A stretch of 64,000 bases of DNA from NCBI GenBank assembly GCA_022605955.1, contig JAKCOZ010000007.1:13273501-13337500 (forward strand), given 5' to 3'. A program made the position numbers and the translations under genes. This DNA is from Rallus limicola. Its lineage: Eukaryota > Chordata > Aves > Gruiformes > Rallidae. The first letter of the stretch is position 1. Each line of letters opens with the position of its first letter. Under the pieces are notes generated by a model, which was not told the origin of the DNA, did no database searches, and saw only the letters and a list, made by a program, of their open reading frames with translations. Shown here one piece after another: positions 48,603 to 60,030 of this stretch.

Positions 48603-49065
48603 CCTGACTTTAATGGTTTTGGTTAAAACATTAGTGCAAAAGCCAGAGAAGTTATTACTTGAAATGAAAACTTTATGACCTGGAGATTCAAAATATCAAG
48701 AGGGCAAATATTTTTATATAATTTGAAGCAAATTCTTCCTTAGCTTTAAATGAATTTATCCCTATCTTCATAGTTTGCAAAAGACAATGCTTTTAGAAAA
48801 CTGCAATGTTGAGACTGTTGTATAAGCCCCCAGTACCAACCAAAATGAAAACTTAGTCTCATAGAAAACATATGAAGAGAGTTTACTTTCTTTTAGTATT
48901 GCAAACTCAAAGTCCTATTATGGCAGTGCATTGCAAAGTTCTTGAAGGCAACTACTATCTGGATCACACAGAAACATGGGTGAAGCAGATAGCTACCTGG
49001 GCATCAGGGTTTTTACTTTTCCTAGTGGTACCCAAAGGGTTGGTGGTACCTGGGATGGTTCTGCA

Positions 49066-50230
49066 GTCTAACTTGTGATGATGGAGTAACAGAGACAGTG
49101 GACAAGGAAAGGATGATGGACATTATCTTCCTGGACTTGTGCAAGGCCTTCAACATTGTCCAGCATGACATCCTTGTCTCTAAATTTGGCTTATGGACCA
49201 CTCCATGGATAAGAAACTGGCTGGATGGCTGCACTCAAAGAGTTGTGGTCAATGGCTCAATGTCCACGTAGAGGTCTGTGACAAGTGGTATTCCTCAGGG
49301 GTCAGTACCAGGACTGACATTGTTCAATATTTCTGTCAGACACATGGACAGTGACATTGAGGACACCCTCAGCAAGTTTGCCAATGACACCAAGCTGTGT
49401 GGTGAGGTCAACATGCTGGAGGGAAGGGATACCATCCAGGGGGACCTTGACAGGCTGGAGAGATGGGCCCATGTGAACTGCATGAAGTTCAACAAGGCCA
49501 AGTGCAAGGTCCTGCACGTGGGTCAGTGTAATCCCAAGCACAACTACAGTGTGGGTGGAGAATGGATTGAGAGCAGCCCCGAGGAGAAGGACTTTGGGGT
49601 GCTGACTGATGACAAGCTCAACATGAGCCAGCAGTGTGCACTAGCAGCTCAGAAGGCCAACCGTGTCCTGGGCTGCATCAAGAACAGCGTGGCCAGCAGG
49701 TCAAGGGAAGTGATTCTGCCCCTCTGCTCTCATGAGACCCCACCTACAGTACTGCATCCAGCTCTGGGATCCCCAGTACAGGAAAGAGCTGTTGGAGCAA
49801 GTCCAAAGGAAGGCCACGAGTATGATCAAGAGGCTAAAGCACCTCTCTCATTAAGACAGGCTGAGGGAGTTGGGCTTTTTCAGTCTGGAGAAGAGAATGT
49901 GTACCAATACTTAAAGGGGTCATAAAGGAAAGTGGGAGAAGGACTGTTCACCAGGGAGTGTAATCATAGGACAAGGGGCAGTGGCTTTAAGCTGAAAAAG
50001 GGTAGGTTTAGGTTAGATGTTGGGAAGAAATTCTTTACTATGAGGGTTGTGAGGCATTGGAACAGGTTGCCCAGAGAAGAAGCCCCATCCCTGGAAGTGT
50101 TTAAGGCCAAGTTAGATGGGGCTCTAGGCAACCTGGTCTAGTGAGGGTCTCCCTGCCCATGGCAGAGGGGTTGGAACTAGATGATCTTTGAGGTCTCTTC
50201 CAACCCAAAGCATTCTGTGATTTTATGATG
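49066..50230 (+). mobile_element. CR1 retrotransposon, 1.17 kb, best preserved copy
   Basis: A 5'-truncated CR1 with a complete 3' end. Landmarks are GACAAGGAAAGGATGATGGA, CATGACATCCTTGTCTCTAA, CAAAGAGTTGTGGTCAATGG, AAGTTTGCCAATGACACCAA, AACATGAGCCAGCAGTGTGC, GGTTGCCCAGAGAAG, CTGCCCATGGCAGAGGGGTT, GATGATCTTTGAGGTCTC and the tail ATTCTGTGATTTTATGATG. Local GC content is well above the neighbouring unique DNA. It belongs to a different subfamily from the copies ending GTCTTTTCCAACC (for example 5428-5678). No target-site duplication is evident. Confidence 0.96.
49098..49925 (+). pseudogene. CR1 ORF2 reverse-transcriptase remnant (longest)
   Basis: One frame runs from 49098: [18 protein letters not shown] (motif A; the LD aspartate is kept), [16 protein letters not shown], then a TAG stop at 49269-49271. 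It resumes with a 215-codon open stretch holding TSGIPQGSV (motif B) and LSKFANDTKLCG. The catalytic FADD box reads FAND, losing the first aspartate. MKFNKAKCKVLHVG, NMSQQCALAAQKANRVLGC and VASRSREVILPL follow. Around 49727 the reading shifts frame; the expected MRPHLQYCIQLWDPQ continues in another frame to a stop at LSH. Family ORF2 proteins are several times longer. Inactive. Confidence 0.92.
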
Positions 50231-52055
50231 CAGTGTGGAGAGAAATTAAGAGCAGGATCCTACTAGTCAGCTAAGAGCCTAGTTCTGCCTTTCTCTCAGC
50301 AACGGTGGTCCCAGTCCAAGTCCTTTGCCTCTCTATCTCTTTAACTGCAACCTGGAAGAGTGTATGAGACCAGCTGAAGCAGGTGACTGAAAGTCAGAGA
50401 CAGGAGAGAAAAAGGAATACTACAGTTAGAGGAGATGGGTGGGCCAAAAGGAGATTGCAGCAAAAAAAGAGGTAAAAGTCCTGAGCCCTACAGGACAAAT
50501 GTACTGATAGAGAAGCCTATTACAGCTCTTCCATCACAGAAAAAACAGTTTACTACTGTTAGGAATTTGAAATTCTCCTCCTCACCTAGCTCTTACCCAC
50601 TGAATTTTTTCAGACTCTATCACTGTACTGCAAACCCCATCATCCTCTTCACTAAATCATACATTCCATTTCAGTACAGTGGGTTGAATTTTCCTAAGAA
50701 GCAGGTGTCTGGTGTCCCCATAAGTGACTTCTCCACCACCTGTCTCTCCCACCTTTTCTGAATCTTGGGACATGGTGCTGTAAATTCTTCTACTGCTTAA
50801 TTGATGCAGTTGTAGAATAAGTATTAGACTGAGATATGGCCTCAAAGGGGAAAAGTGATTCAACTGTGAAAAAGTGTTAATGTATTTTCTACATGTCAAC
50901 TTGTTTGTAATATATGGATGACTTTTCCTCCTCAGGACCTGATTTCATTTCTCTTTTAGTTCTACTCTCATTTCAGAATTTGAACACATTTCCTTTTATA
51001 GTTGATGTTTGCAAGGAAATTAGACAAGCACATATGTATCAATAGTATGAGGCTAACAACCTCTTAGACCTACTCTCTGCCTTGCAGGGGCAGATAGTTC
51101 AATGAGGTGTATGAATTTCACAAACCATTGAAAGAGATGTCCTGTTGATATGGGGAGCAAGAGCAGGGAGAACATGAAAAGTTAAAAATGGATGTGTGGT
51201 AAGACTGGAAGCAGGCCAAATAATGCAAGCCATCTTATACCACTCAGTTGAAGAAGAGATGAGGAATGCTGGGCAACTAGCAGACCTGGAAAACATTATG
51301 AAAATGACAGACAGACAGGAAGGCTTCAGGTAGGAGAGATAAGTAGATCTCCCTCAATTAAAATTTTTAAGCAGGAGGTAAAATTTTGGGAAAAAAAAGT
51401 GCCTTTTTTCTTAGAGAAACAGTATTTGGGAAAAAAAGGCTTAGTCCCTGAGAGTGACAGCAAGCCACAATAATACACTGATGTCGCCAGGAGAAGCCGG
51501 AGGTAGATTAGCCAAGTTACTTGAGTCAGAGTGTTTTTTTCTTCTACAAAATACTAAATCTTACTCTGTACCTTCCCCACAGCAGCATGCCATCAGTAGC
51601 ATTTTCACTATCTCCTTTGTGGCTGGCTGCTACACAATCATCAGTTTCCAGATTATGGCACTTCTGTAAGCCACAGCTCCTATTCTGCGCCTACCCAAAG
51701 ACAGCAACCTGCTCTTTGTTAGGCTAATAATTGTTGCCTCTTCTCCAGGACAGACAAAGTTTCAAGGCCTACTTTGGGCTCAGGATCCCCATATGAACTA
51801 CTTCTTATAAGGATATATACATGGGTCTCCTGTAGATACCTGTGAACATTTGGGCTTGATTACTTACATTGTCCAATGGAGTATAATATTTCAAAGAGTT
51901 GCAACTTCCCTGTCACGTCAACCTTCATGGGTGGTTTGACCTGGATACCTTTTGCCAGTAGCAGTTGTTCTCTAAGTCTCAGGTGACTATTCAGAAGATT
52001 CTCACCTCTGGATGTCCTCTGGATGTCCTCTGGCAAAGTTTGTTCCTAGCCCAAA
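50231..52055. other. Unique sequence, nothing recognised
   Basis: 1.8 kb. A 108-codon frame (50435-50761, +) rich in S, P, F and K has no domain and no exon-like context. An 11-bp tandem lies at 52005-52032. Confidence 0.5.
52005..52032. repeat. 11-bp tandem repeat
   Basis: CCTCTGGATGT repeated about 2.6 times without mismatch. Confidence 0.92.
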
Positions 52056-52207
52056 GAATCATAGAATGGTTTGGGTTGTAAGGGATCTTTAAAGGTCATC
52101 TAGTCCAAACCCCTGCAATAAGCAAGCACATTTTTATCTAAATCAGGTTGCTCAGAGCACCATCAAACCTGAACATGAATGTTTCCATGGATGAGACATC
52201 TACCACA
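52056..52207 (-). mobile_element. CR1 3' end fragment
   Basis: The minus-strand tail GAATCATAGAATGGTTTGGG is followed by AAAGGTCATCTAGTCCAAAC, CCCCTGCAATAAGCA and AGGTTGCTCAGAGC. About 150 bp, truncated to the right. Same subfamily type as 49066-50230 (GTTTGGGTTG tail). Confidence 0.92.
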
Positions 52208-55040
52208 GTAGATGTAGTAGCTGTGCTGCTACAAAATCATATTGAATAAACATTTCTGGATGACATGAAAGTATGTATTTAATTCAATAAGATCTGTGGC
52301 ACTTGAAGCTCTTTAAATTGTACCTAGGAAAGAAGTTAAATATGAGATACTTAAAGTAGGATAAGTTGCACTGGTATTTATACATTAGAGTGTAACCACT
52401 CCTCTGTAATTAAAAATTATTATAAACAAGACTTCAAATAATTTTTAAATAGTAATGGGTCTTATTCCAAACACAGGCTCATCTCACTGCTGAAAATAAA
52501 GGTAAATGAAAGGGTCATTTTTATCCAGGGTTTCCCATGTGTAGTTTTCAAAGGTCTGTGAATGACAAACACTAAAGTATATTGTTAGGAAGGAGGAGGC
52601 AATAAGAAGAACCCCTGAGAACTTGACCCTGATAAATTCTGTGAACTGAATTTCCATGGCCATAAATAGAGATTTTGTCTCCTTTGTTATTCAGTGCTTG
52701 GGGAAGTCAAGAATAGTTGCAAATGAATTGCTAGTAAATAAACAGCACTGTCAAAAGCCAGTGTATTCATTCAATGTTCATTTCCTTTTCCAAACTGAAA
52801 ATATCCATGATACAAATTTTTTAGCTGACAACTCAATTAAAGAAGAGTAATACTTCTCTTAAAATCACACCATTTATAACATGGCAGAATATTTAAATTA
52901 CTGTCCTGTTTGGGTCTGCTATTTCTTTGCAAGTTCTGATGTATTTTGAATAAAATATGAAAATGTAAATCTTTCCATCTCTTACATCAGCAATAAAGGA
53001 GGTAAATTCTGCTGCCTTACATGGACAATCTCATAGAGGTAAGAAACAGCCCTTTTTTTTCACTAGGTTTACAAGATCCAGGCTTCTATTTTATATTGGA
53101 ATACGTATTTTCCTTGATCTATGGGAATATTTTATGCATGTTTTCCATTATTTACCAAATGTCCTGTTATACGTGTGTTTTTTTTACAGGATCAAGGTTT
53201 TAGATCACACTCCTTGAAGTGCCTGGTTTTTTTTCCTTTCACCTCACTTCCGTAAGTGCTAACTCGTAAGGAGTACATGCATGAACAGAAACTGGCTTCC
53301 TCATAGGCCATGACCTTTCATGCATAATATAAATTCACATATTATGATTAGAGTATAGTTATACTCATTCAAAAGTACTGCAGAGAGCTATTTGACATTA
53401 TTGTATATAGAGTGAGGCCAAAGGGAGTTGAGCTACAAAGGGCCAACTGTTTTTATTAATGCACAATTTCATAACTAATCATTTTTTTTGCAGCATAACA
53501 TACATCTTGGGGACTGATGTATTTGTGTTAGACATTTGTAAATCTAACTAAGCATAAACGCTTGACTTCAAAGCATTCTTGTGAGGGATTGATCGTGTTT
53601 TAACAAAATGCTCAAAAAGACTCATCCTTTTGTTTGAAATACTTATACCTGAGAGAAAAAGCATATTATGAGGTATACTACTGAATATTAGTATGACTGT
53701 ATCGTGCTTTGGCTGGCTAAAAAATATACACATAGTCTATAGATGAATATTGCAGGGACTTAATTGTTGTTATTAAAAAGCCTGTTGTTTTGCAAACAAG
53801 CAAAAAAAATCCCAAAAACCCAACAACCAAACCCCAAAGTTTCTGGTTTTTTTCATTCTCACTAGATAGTTACATTTGCAAGAACAACTTTAAGAACAAG
53901 ATGCATAATTACATATCTGTGCATTATCCAAGCCACAGTAAGTGATGCATGCACATATAACCCCTGGAAAAAAAAAAGATATTAAGTCCTTTAAAGTTTT
54001 ATAGAGTCACCTTGCACTGAAGTTGAAAGATTTTTACCTACTTTTGGGGAAGCATGCACACAGGGTTAGTGAGTATGGATCATCTGACAGGCAGAAATGT
54101 AGTAATCCTCAAATTTACTAGAGCTGCTAAGTAGGGTTGTTAAATACAGACCATATTCTTAGCCTGGAAGCAGGCCTGACAATCCCACCAATTTCAATAA
54201 CCATTTGTTAAAAACACTAATCACCTGCTTTGGAGGATGTGCAAGAGATGTGGAAATCCCAGAAGGATGGCTACTGCATGCTGAGGACAGCTCTACTGAA
54301 TCTGAGGTCCGAAGTTTGACTAAAGTTATCCCGCTGTACCCCACTTTTGTAATGAGACTAGTGCTGAGAAAGGATTGGACCTGTGCAATTCACCAGGTTT
54401 CAGTGGTCTGTAGGAGCACAGCCAAACATGTCTTAAGATAAACTGATGCATGAACTTCTATTTCAAGATGCTAAAGATGACCACGTAGATAGTTTAATAC
54501 ACAGACTGTTTTAAAGAAGTGATAAAAGAAAGGGAGAAAGTGATTTCGTGAGTATGTGGTAGAGACTGATGAACAGAACAGGAGGATAAAGTACTGCAGT
54601 AAGAATTAGTGACACTGGAAAATAGATATATATCCACTAGTTACAGGTGTGAACCAAGGAGCAAAAAACTGTAGTTTGAATATGCCATTGTTTGGGTACA
54701 GACTGCAAGTATACTTATAAGGTAAAGAACTCCTGTGTACCACACTATTACCATTACTCCATGCAAAGTTTACCAAATTGAAAATGCAGAAGAAATTCAT
54801 GAGCTGGTTAGATTCAGAGTATCTAATCTCTGATTTTGTCCTTCAGTTAACTCTTGAAACTCAACTTTTTTCTCCTTCACAATGCTGGAAATTATATGAG
54901 GATGGTCCAAAATAATTTATATTTTCTGTCGTTAGTCTACATTATGTCAGTACTTGGTGAAGTATCTTGATACAATGAAGCCAGATTGATTTGGATGTCT
55001 ATTCTATTTAAGAATTTATATCACTTACCATGATAGCATT
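52208..55040. other. Unique AT-rich sequence, nothing recognised
   Basis: 2.8 kb; open frames at most 78 codons (54205-54441, +) with no domain. No transposon landmark. Confidence 0.5.
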
Positions 55041-55110
55041 GGTCCATTTGGTTGGACTGGATGATCTCTTGAGTTTCCTTCCAACCCCTACAATTTTGTG
55101 ATCCTGTGAG
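55041..55110 (+). mobile_element. CR1 3' end fragment
   Basis: GGTTGGACTGGATGATCTCT, TTCCTTCCAACCCCTAC and ATTTTGTGATCCTGTGA form a short, diverged CR1 terminus. Confidence 0.85.
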
Positions 55111-55530
55111 ATCTTCATTACCAAATGACTTAAGAAACTTAAACCTTTTCATTGGTTCATTGAACCATGAAATTACAGCAGTGCATTTTTGCATGTCTTG
55201 GCTAATGTTAGCTGAGCATTACTGACTGCAAGACAAATGAAACAAAAAGAATTAGAATATTATTATCGAGAGACTGGGAGAAAGAGCAGAGGAACTGCTT
55301 TCTGTCTCCTTTTTCTATTAGTTTACATATAAAAGCAACCACCCTGAGAGAGGTTACTAGCTCCATAAAAAGAAGAATTCTACCCAGCCTATCAAGTATA
55401 ATGTAAGAGCAAGTTAAAACTGATGATACAAAGTTAGGGTTAGTATTATCTGCAATGCTATGTGCCTACTATGATTCCTACTCTAAGATAGCAAAAGATA
55501 ATAAATCATTTCCAAAAGCAACTCTAATTT
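55111..55530. other. Unique sequence, nothing recognised
   Basis: 420 bp between a CR1 tail and an LTR; no feature seen. Confidence 0.5.
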
Positions 55531-56097
55531 TGTGGTTGTTTCACCCTGCTAGGAGGTCAGATGCCCACCAAAATCACTCTATCACTCCCCTTTTCAGCTG
55601 GACAGGGGAGAAAATATATATTGAATGGCTTAGGAGTCAAGGTAAGGACAGGGAGAGATCATTTCACAATTAGCGTCATGGACAAACCAGACTCAACACA
55701 GAAGAAAGGAAGAAAACCTCTTTTTTATTTATTTATTACACTATCCTACACACCCAGTGAAACCATAGTTGGATAATGAGAAGTGTGACCAGATCTTAGA
55801 GCACCTCCCCCCACCCCTCCTTTCTTAGCAGACTTCAGTCATGATTTCACTCCCTTCTTCCCACACCACTGTGGCACAGGGAGGGGCAGGGAATGGGGGT
55901 TTTGGTCAGTTCCTCACAAGTTGTTTTCCTTCTTAGCTGGGGGAGGGGCATTCCTCACACTCTTCCCCTCCTGCACCATGGGTTCCTACCCATGGGAGAC
56001 AGTCCTCCATGAATTTCTCCAATGTGAGTCCTTTCCCATGGGGCTTCATCTCTTTACTAGCTGCCACAGTGTGGGGGCACTTCTATGGGGTGAAGTC
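55531..56097 (-). mobile_element. ERV LTR (family 2), truncated, fused to CR1
   Basis: Minus-strand LTR. Its 3' end is at the left (TGTGGTTGTTTCACCCTGCT, then GGTCAGATGCCCACC), followed by ATCACTCCCCTTTTCAGCTG, an A/T-rich poly(A)-signal region at about 55720-55740 (TTTATT words = AATAAA reversed) and CACCTCCCCCCACCCCTCC. Next come GCAGGGAATGGGGGTTTTGG and the start of the reversed CCATGGG minisatellite. The 5' third is missing: at about 56097 the sequence changes to the inside of a CR1. No partner LTR or retroviral gene is present. Confidence 0.85.
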
Positions 56098-56898
56098 ATA
56101 ATAATCTTTAACCTGGACCTCCCCTGGCACAATTTGCAGCCATTCCCTCTTGTCCTATCACTACTTGTCTGTGAGAAGAGACTGACCCCCAGCTCATCAC
56201 ATGTAGTTATAGAGAGAAATAAGGTCTCCCCTGAGCCTCCTCTTCTCCAGGCTGAACACTCCCAGTTTCCTCAGACTCTCCTCATAAGACTTGTGCTCCA
56301 GAACCTTCGCCAGCTTCCTTGGCCTTCTCTGGACATGCTCCAGGGCCTCAATGTCTTCATGTAGTCAGGGGCCCGAAACTGAACACAGTATTCAAGGTGC
56401 AGCCTCACTAGAACTGAGCACAGGGGGATGATCACCTCCTTGGCCTTCTTGGCCACCTGGGCACACTGCTGGCTCATGTTCAGGCTGGTGTCAACCAACA
56501 CTCCCAGATCCTTTTCCTTTCTGCAGTTTTACAGCCACCCTGCCTCAAGCTTGTCTTTCCTGGGGTTGTTATGACCAAAGTGCAAGACTTGGGACTTCAC
56601 CATGTGAACTTCATCCCATTGGCCTTTGCCATTGATTCAACCTGTCCAGGTCCCTCTGGGGGTCCTTCTTACCCTCCAGCAGATCGACACTTCCCCCCCA
56701 ACTTGGTGTCATCTGCAAACTTACTGAAGGTGCACTCAATTCCTTCATCCAAATCATCAGTAAAGGTATTAAAGAGGATGGGCCCCAGTACTGAGCCCTG
56801 GGGAACACCACCTGTGATCAGGCACCAGTCAGATTTAACTCCATTCACCACCATTCTCTGGGCCCAGTCATCCAGCCAGTTTTTAGCTCAGCGAAGAA
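56098..56898 (-). mobile_element. CR1 fragment lacking its 3' end
   Basis: Starts abruptly inside CR1 (TAACCTGGACCTCCCCTGGC) without the terminal repeat, then AGCCATTCCCTCTTGTCC, AGGTCTCCCCTGAGCC, TATTCAAGGTGCAGCCTCAC and GGCCTTCTTGGCCACCTGGG. It reaches RT-coding sequence and ends at about GTCATCCAGCCAGTTTTTAG. It closely resembles the 42326-42829 copy at the nucleotide level. Loss of the 3' end next to a truncated LTR points to a deletion joining the two. Confidence 0.93.
56271..56884 (-). pseudogene. CR1 ORF2 reverse-transcriptase remnant
   Basis: The minus-strand frames contain [20 protein letters not shown] (motif B), [20 protein letters not shown] (the catalytic FADD box is intact here) and, after a frameshift, [13 protein letters not shown] and [13 protein letters not shown]. 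The reading shifts immediately after the FADD region. Motif A lies beyond the truncated 5' end. Not functional. Confidence 0.9.
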
Positions 56899-58803
56899 TG
56901 AACAGTAAGTTAAACAATAAACAGAAAAAATATTATTTAAACAACCAGAATGTTATTGGAATAAATTAGAACATGGCACTTATAAAATGGAGAAAAACTG
57001 AAGCCACACAGACTGTAATCTCTGCTGAAGAAACTGTTTCTTAAAGTGTACATTTTGCTGAATTTATAGCCTTCTTGGCAAGCACATTTTCATTCTGAGA
57101 ACTGAGAATAAAACTCTGCTTATTCTTAATTCTCATCTTTATCCCTTTAGTCACTCTTGTTGCTCTCATTCTTGCTGTTCATTAAAGCAGGTCAAAAGTT
57201 TTGTCTGTTGCAAATTTCAGCACAAAACCCAAATCCATATATCCCTGCAATTTCCATCTTTATGAGCTTTACCGGTTCTACCTTTCAATTATTTACAGAC
57301 GATTCTATCCTGTAGGCCAGCTGCTACCAATACTACTTTCCCATCAGATTTTATGGGGATGTGTTAAAACATCTCCAGAATTAAATTCCCAGTAGAACTG
57401 ACTCTCTTCCAAGGCCTACAGGTGTTAGAATGCACAAGTTTAACATTGTTTTTATGGCTTATTCATATAAATATCTCAGAAGACATAGCACTGGCATAAA
57501 CAAGTAAGCCAGGAACCTACATAACCAATTACTTCTCATTTCAGTCATTATTTTATTTGGATAATCAGTACTTATTGATGGGTGTGGAGAGTCAAGCTTT
57601 TGATTTCTCCCACTTTCCACTAGAGGTTAGGTTCTAATTCTCTTTTGAAGAGAATAATTGTGCTTGGAAATCAGATTTTATTCAGCTAAGCTATGAAAGT
57701 GATGTGTTTAGAAACAGGCCTGCCAAGCAAACATCATGGTAACCCTTGTGACACATGGCTGCTTCTTCAGTCAGACCATAAACTACAAGTGACAATCACT
57801 CAGGTTCAAATACATAGTGTTGATCAGTCGTTGAATTTTGCTACTTGAATGATTCAAAGTACAGTCCTTGCTTCACAAACTAAATTTGGAACAACACAAT
57901 TTTATTAAAAAAAACCCCAAACAACAGAAAAGTCATGGAACATTCTTTAGAACTTAACTGCAGCCCCTATAGCATCTGCAGAATCATGAAAGTGAACTAA
58001 GTATTCATCTACCTGTTCCCATGTAAATCAGCCACTGATCATCAGGATTTGGGGTGCTCCATTTAGACCACCTTCATCTGTCTGGTCTATCCATTACAGA
58101 ATCAAGTTAACAAAAATCTCCCTGGTCAGCAAGGAGAAGCAGGCAGCATGGAGGGTCAGTGTGTCACAACAGCCATGCCTTAGCTCTGCCTCCCTTCAAT
58201 ATTATATCAGACATCTCAAAATAAAATTCTACAAAAATATTGTGTGGTTGAAGGGTCAAATGTTGGTGGATTAGCACTTAATTCCCTGGAATAGTGACAT
58301 AGGAATGAGCTCATTAACAACAATATTTATTCCTGGAACAGGGTACAGAGACAGCTACTCTCCTGCTGCTCAGTTTTGCTTCCCTCCTGCAGTAATTCTC
58401 CTACCCCATACATTCAATTTCCTTAGACCGTGGTGTCATCTGGCAGTAGATGCACCTTTAGCAGCTGTTGCTGGATGTGCCACACACAGATCTTGCCAGC
58501 ATAATGAAGACTCGTATCCTCTCCAAGGTCCAGTTGTGTTGCTTGGATAATGCACATTCTCCAGATGCTTATTGCTCCTCTCCTCTTCCCCCATCTCCCA
58601 ACCCTCTTCTGTTACATACAGTGCACTTTTGGAAGGCAATCTGTGACCTCTTTGTAATCTCTTCCAGCAAAATCATCCAGGTTAATTTTTGTTATTTTCC
58701 TCATCAAATTTAGCTGACCTTGGTAATTTTGTAAACATCATTCCTTAAAAGCTTTTCAAAGAAAAAGGGGCATGATCTACTGCATCTAGCACAGATTGGA
58801 AAA
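56899..58803. other. Unique sequence, nothing recognised
   Basis: 1.9 kb. Overlapping 81-codon frames near 58305-58713 carry no domain. A CCACTAGAGGTTA word at 57617-57629 only partly fits CTCF. Confidence 0.5.
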
Positions 58804-58890
58804 ATCACAGAATCACAAGATTGGAAAAGACCCTTAAGATCATGAAGCCTAACCATTCCCGTCCTATGCTAAACCATATCCCTAAGTACC
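58804..58890 (-). mobile_element. CR1 3' end fragment
   Basis: TCACAGAATCACAAGATTGG, AAAAGACCCTTAAGATCATG and AAACCATATCCCTAAGTACC are a minus-strand CR1 tail of the type that also includes 36976-37700. It joins an opposite-strand CR1 directly at its right edge. Confidence 0.88.
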
Positions 58891-59036
58891 CAGTGACAGG
58901 ACAAGAAGCAATGGGCATAAAGTTGAATATAGGAAGTTTCATCTGGACATGAGGAGGAACTTCTTTACTGTGAGGGTGGAAAAGCAGTGAGACAAGCTTC
59001 CCAGAGAGGTTGTGGTCTCCGTCTCTTCCTGAAAGA
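58891..59036 (+). mobile_element. CR1 fragment, opposite orientation
   Basis: GACAGGACAAGAAGCAATGG, AGGAGGAACTTCTTTACTGT, GAGGGTGG and CCCAGAGAGGTTGTGG are the end of CR1 ORF2 on the plus strand, without the 3' terminus. The subfamily signature (ACAAGAAGCAATGGGCA) differs from that of the adjoining minus-strand tail. Confidence 0.85.
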
Positions 59037-59819
59037 GTAACAATCACTCAAGTACTGCAGGATGCATAAAAACTTTGGAACAAGACACACTTTTGCATTA
59101 CTCTCAAAAAAATAACTATTTCCCCCTCTAATTAACAATCCCATTTGACTAAGGGAGAGTCTTCCCTCCACAACTCTGGCACAGAATTTAAAACCTTGAA
59201 GGCAGATTGCAACAGTTGAGTGGAGAAGTGGTCTGTGGGTTGTTGGGTCTCCTAGATCTGTGTTGCCTGTCATTCAGGAGTAATCAATGCACCCTAATTA
59301 TATTTGCTCTGCTGCTGTGCAAATGGCACTGCATGTTGCCAGGTTACTGAGATAATTTTAATATTCATTAATATATAGGGCAAAAGAATTTAGCTCTGAT
59401 GAAGTTTGGACTGTAATGTGTGTCCTATAGTGGAAACAAATACGCAAGAAAAACACAAACCAAGAAAACACAGTTCTAGACTATGTTTATCATTTCATGG
59501 CTATTTGAAGAACCTCATCTTATTGGCTACAAGTGAAACTGGTCATGTAACCTTTCTCTTTTCACTTCTCTCATGACACAAAAAGCTCTGAGAGCTACCT
59601 GTTTCCTCTTCCTGTAATTAAAAGGCATAGTGTGCAGCCCATGTGAGGGGCAGACAGCTGTGTTTTTCTATCCTTAAGAAAATCTTAAGAAACATGATGA
59701 TATTTACAAATGGATGCTTTTCTGCTCCCTAACTTAACTAATATTCCTATTGAATTTCCTTAACTTAGACCATATCTTCTTGCTTGCCTGTTCGCTGCAT
59801 AAGCAGATAGTGAAGGAAC
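59037..59819. other. Unique sequence, nothing recognised
   Basis: 783 bp with no open frame of note and no repeat landmark. Confidence 0.5.
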
Positions 59820-59880
59820 ATGAGTTGGACTATATGACCCAAAAGGTCCCTGCCAACTTCAGCAATAAATTTCACAGCTT
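59820..59880 (+). mobile_element. Probable CR1 3' end remnant
   Basis: GAGTTGGACTATATGACC, AAAAGGTCCCTGCCAACTTC and a decayed tail (AATTTCACAG). The TTGGACTAxATGACC ... GGTCCCTxCCAAC spacing is typical of CR1 3' ends. Confidence 0.65.
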
Positions 59881-59947
59881 GAAAAAAGGTGCTTGTGATC
59901 ATCTTATTAAACTCTAAAATATGTGAAAATTACATAGTTATCAAGTT

Positions 59948-60028
59948 CCTGTGTTACTTCTGTAACGCAGAAGTAACACAGGGTTTTGGTGCTACAATCT
60001 ATAACTGTTACTTCTGTAACACAGAAGT
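59948..60028. repeat. Repeated palindrome, two copies
   Basis: Copy 1: arms CCTGTGTTACTTCTG (59948-59962) and CAGAAGTAACACAGG (59968-59982), perfectly complementary, 5-nt spacer. Copy 2: a 23-bp core (60006-60028) identical to 59952-59974 except one base, again self-complementary (ACTTCTGT, 3-nt spacer, ACAGAAGT). The copies are 54 bp apart. No transposon signature is recognised around them. Confidence 0.95.
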
Positions 60029-60030
60029 GG

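Larger units (their letters stand above)
47706..49065. other. Unique sequence with small simple repeats
   Basis: 1.36 kb of AT-rich sequence. It holds the 11-bp tandem at 47878-47910 and the CTTC/ATTT repeat at 48563-48602; no exon recognised. Confidence 0.5.
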
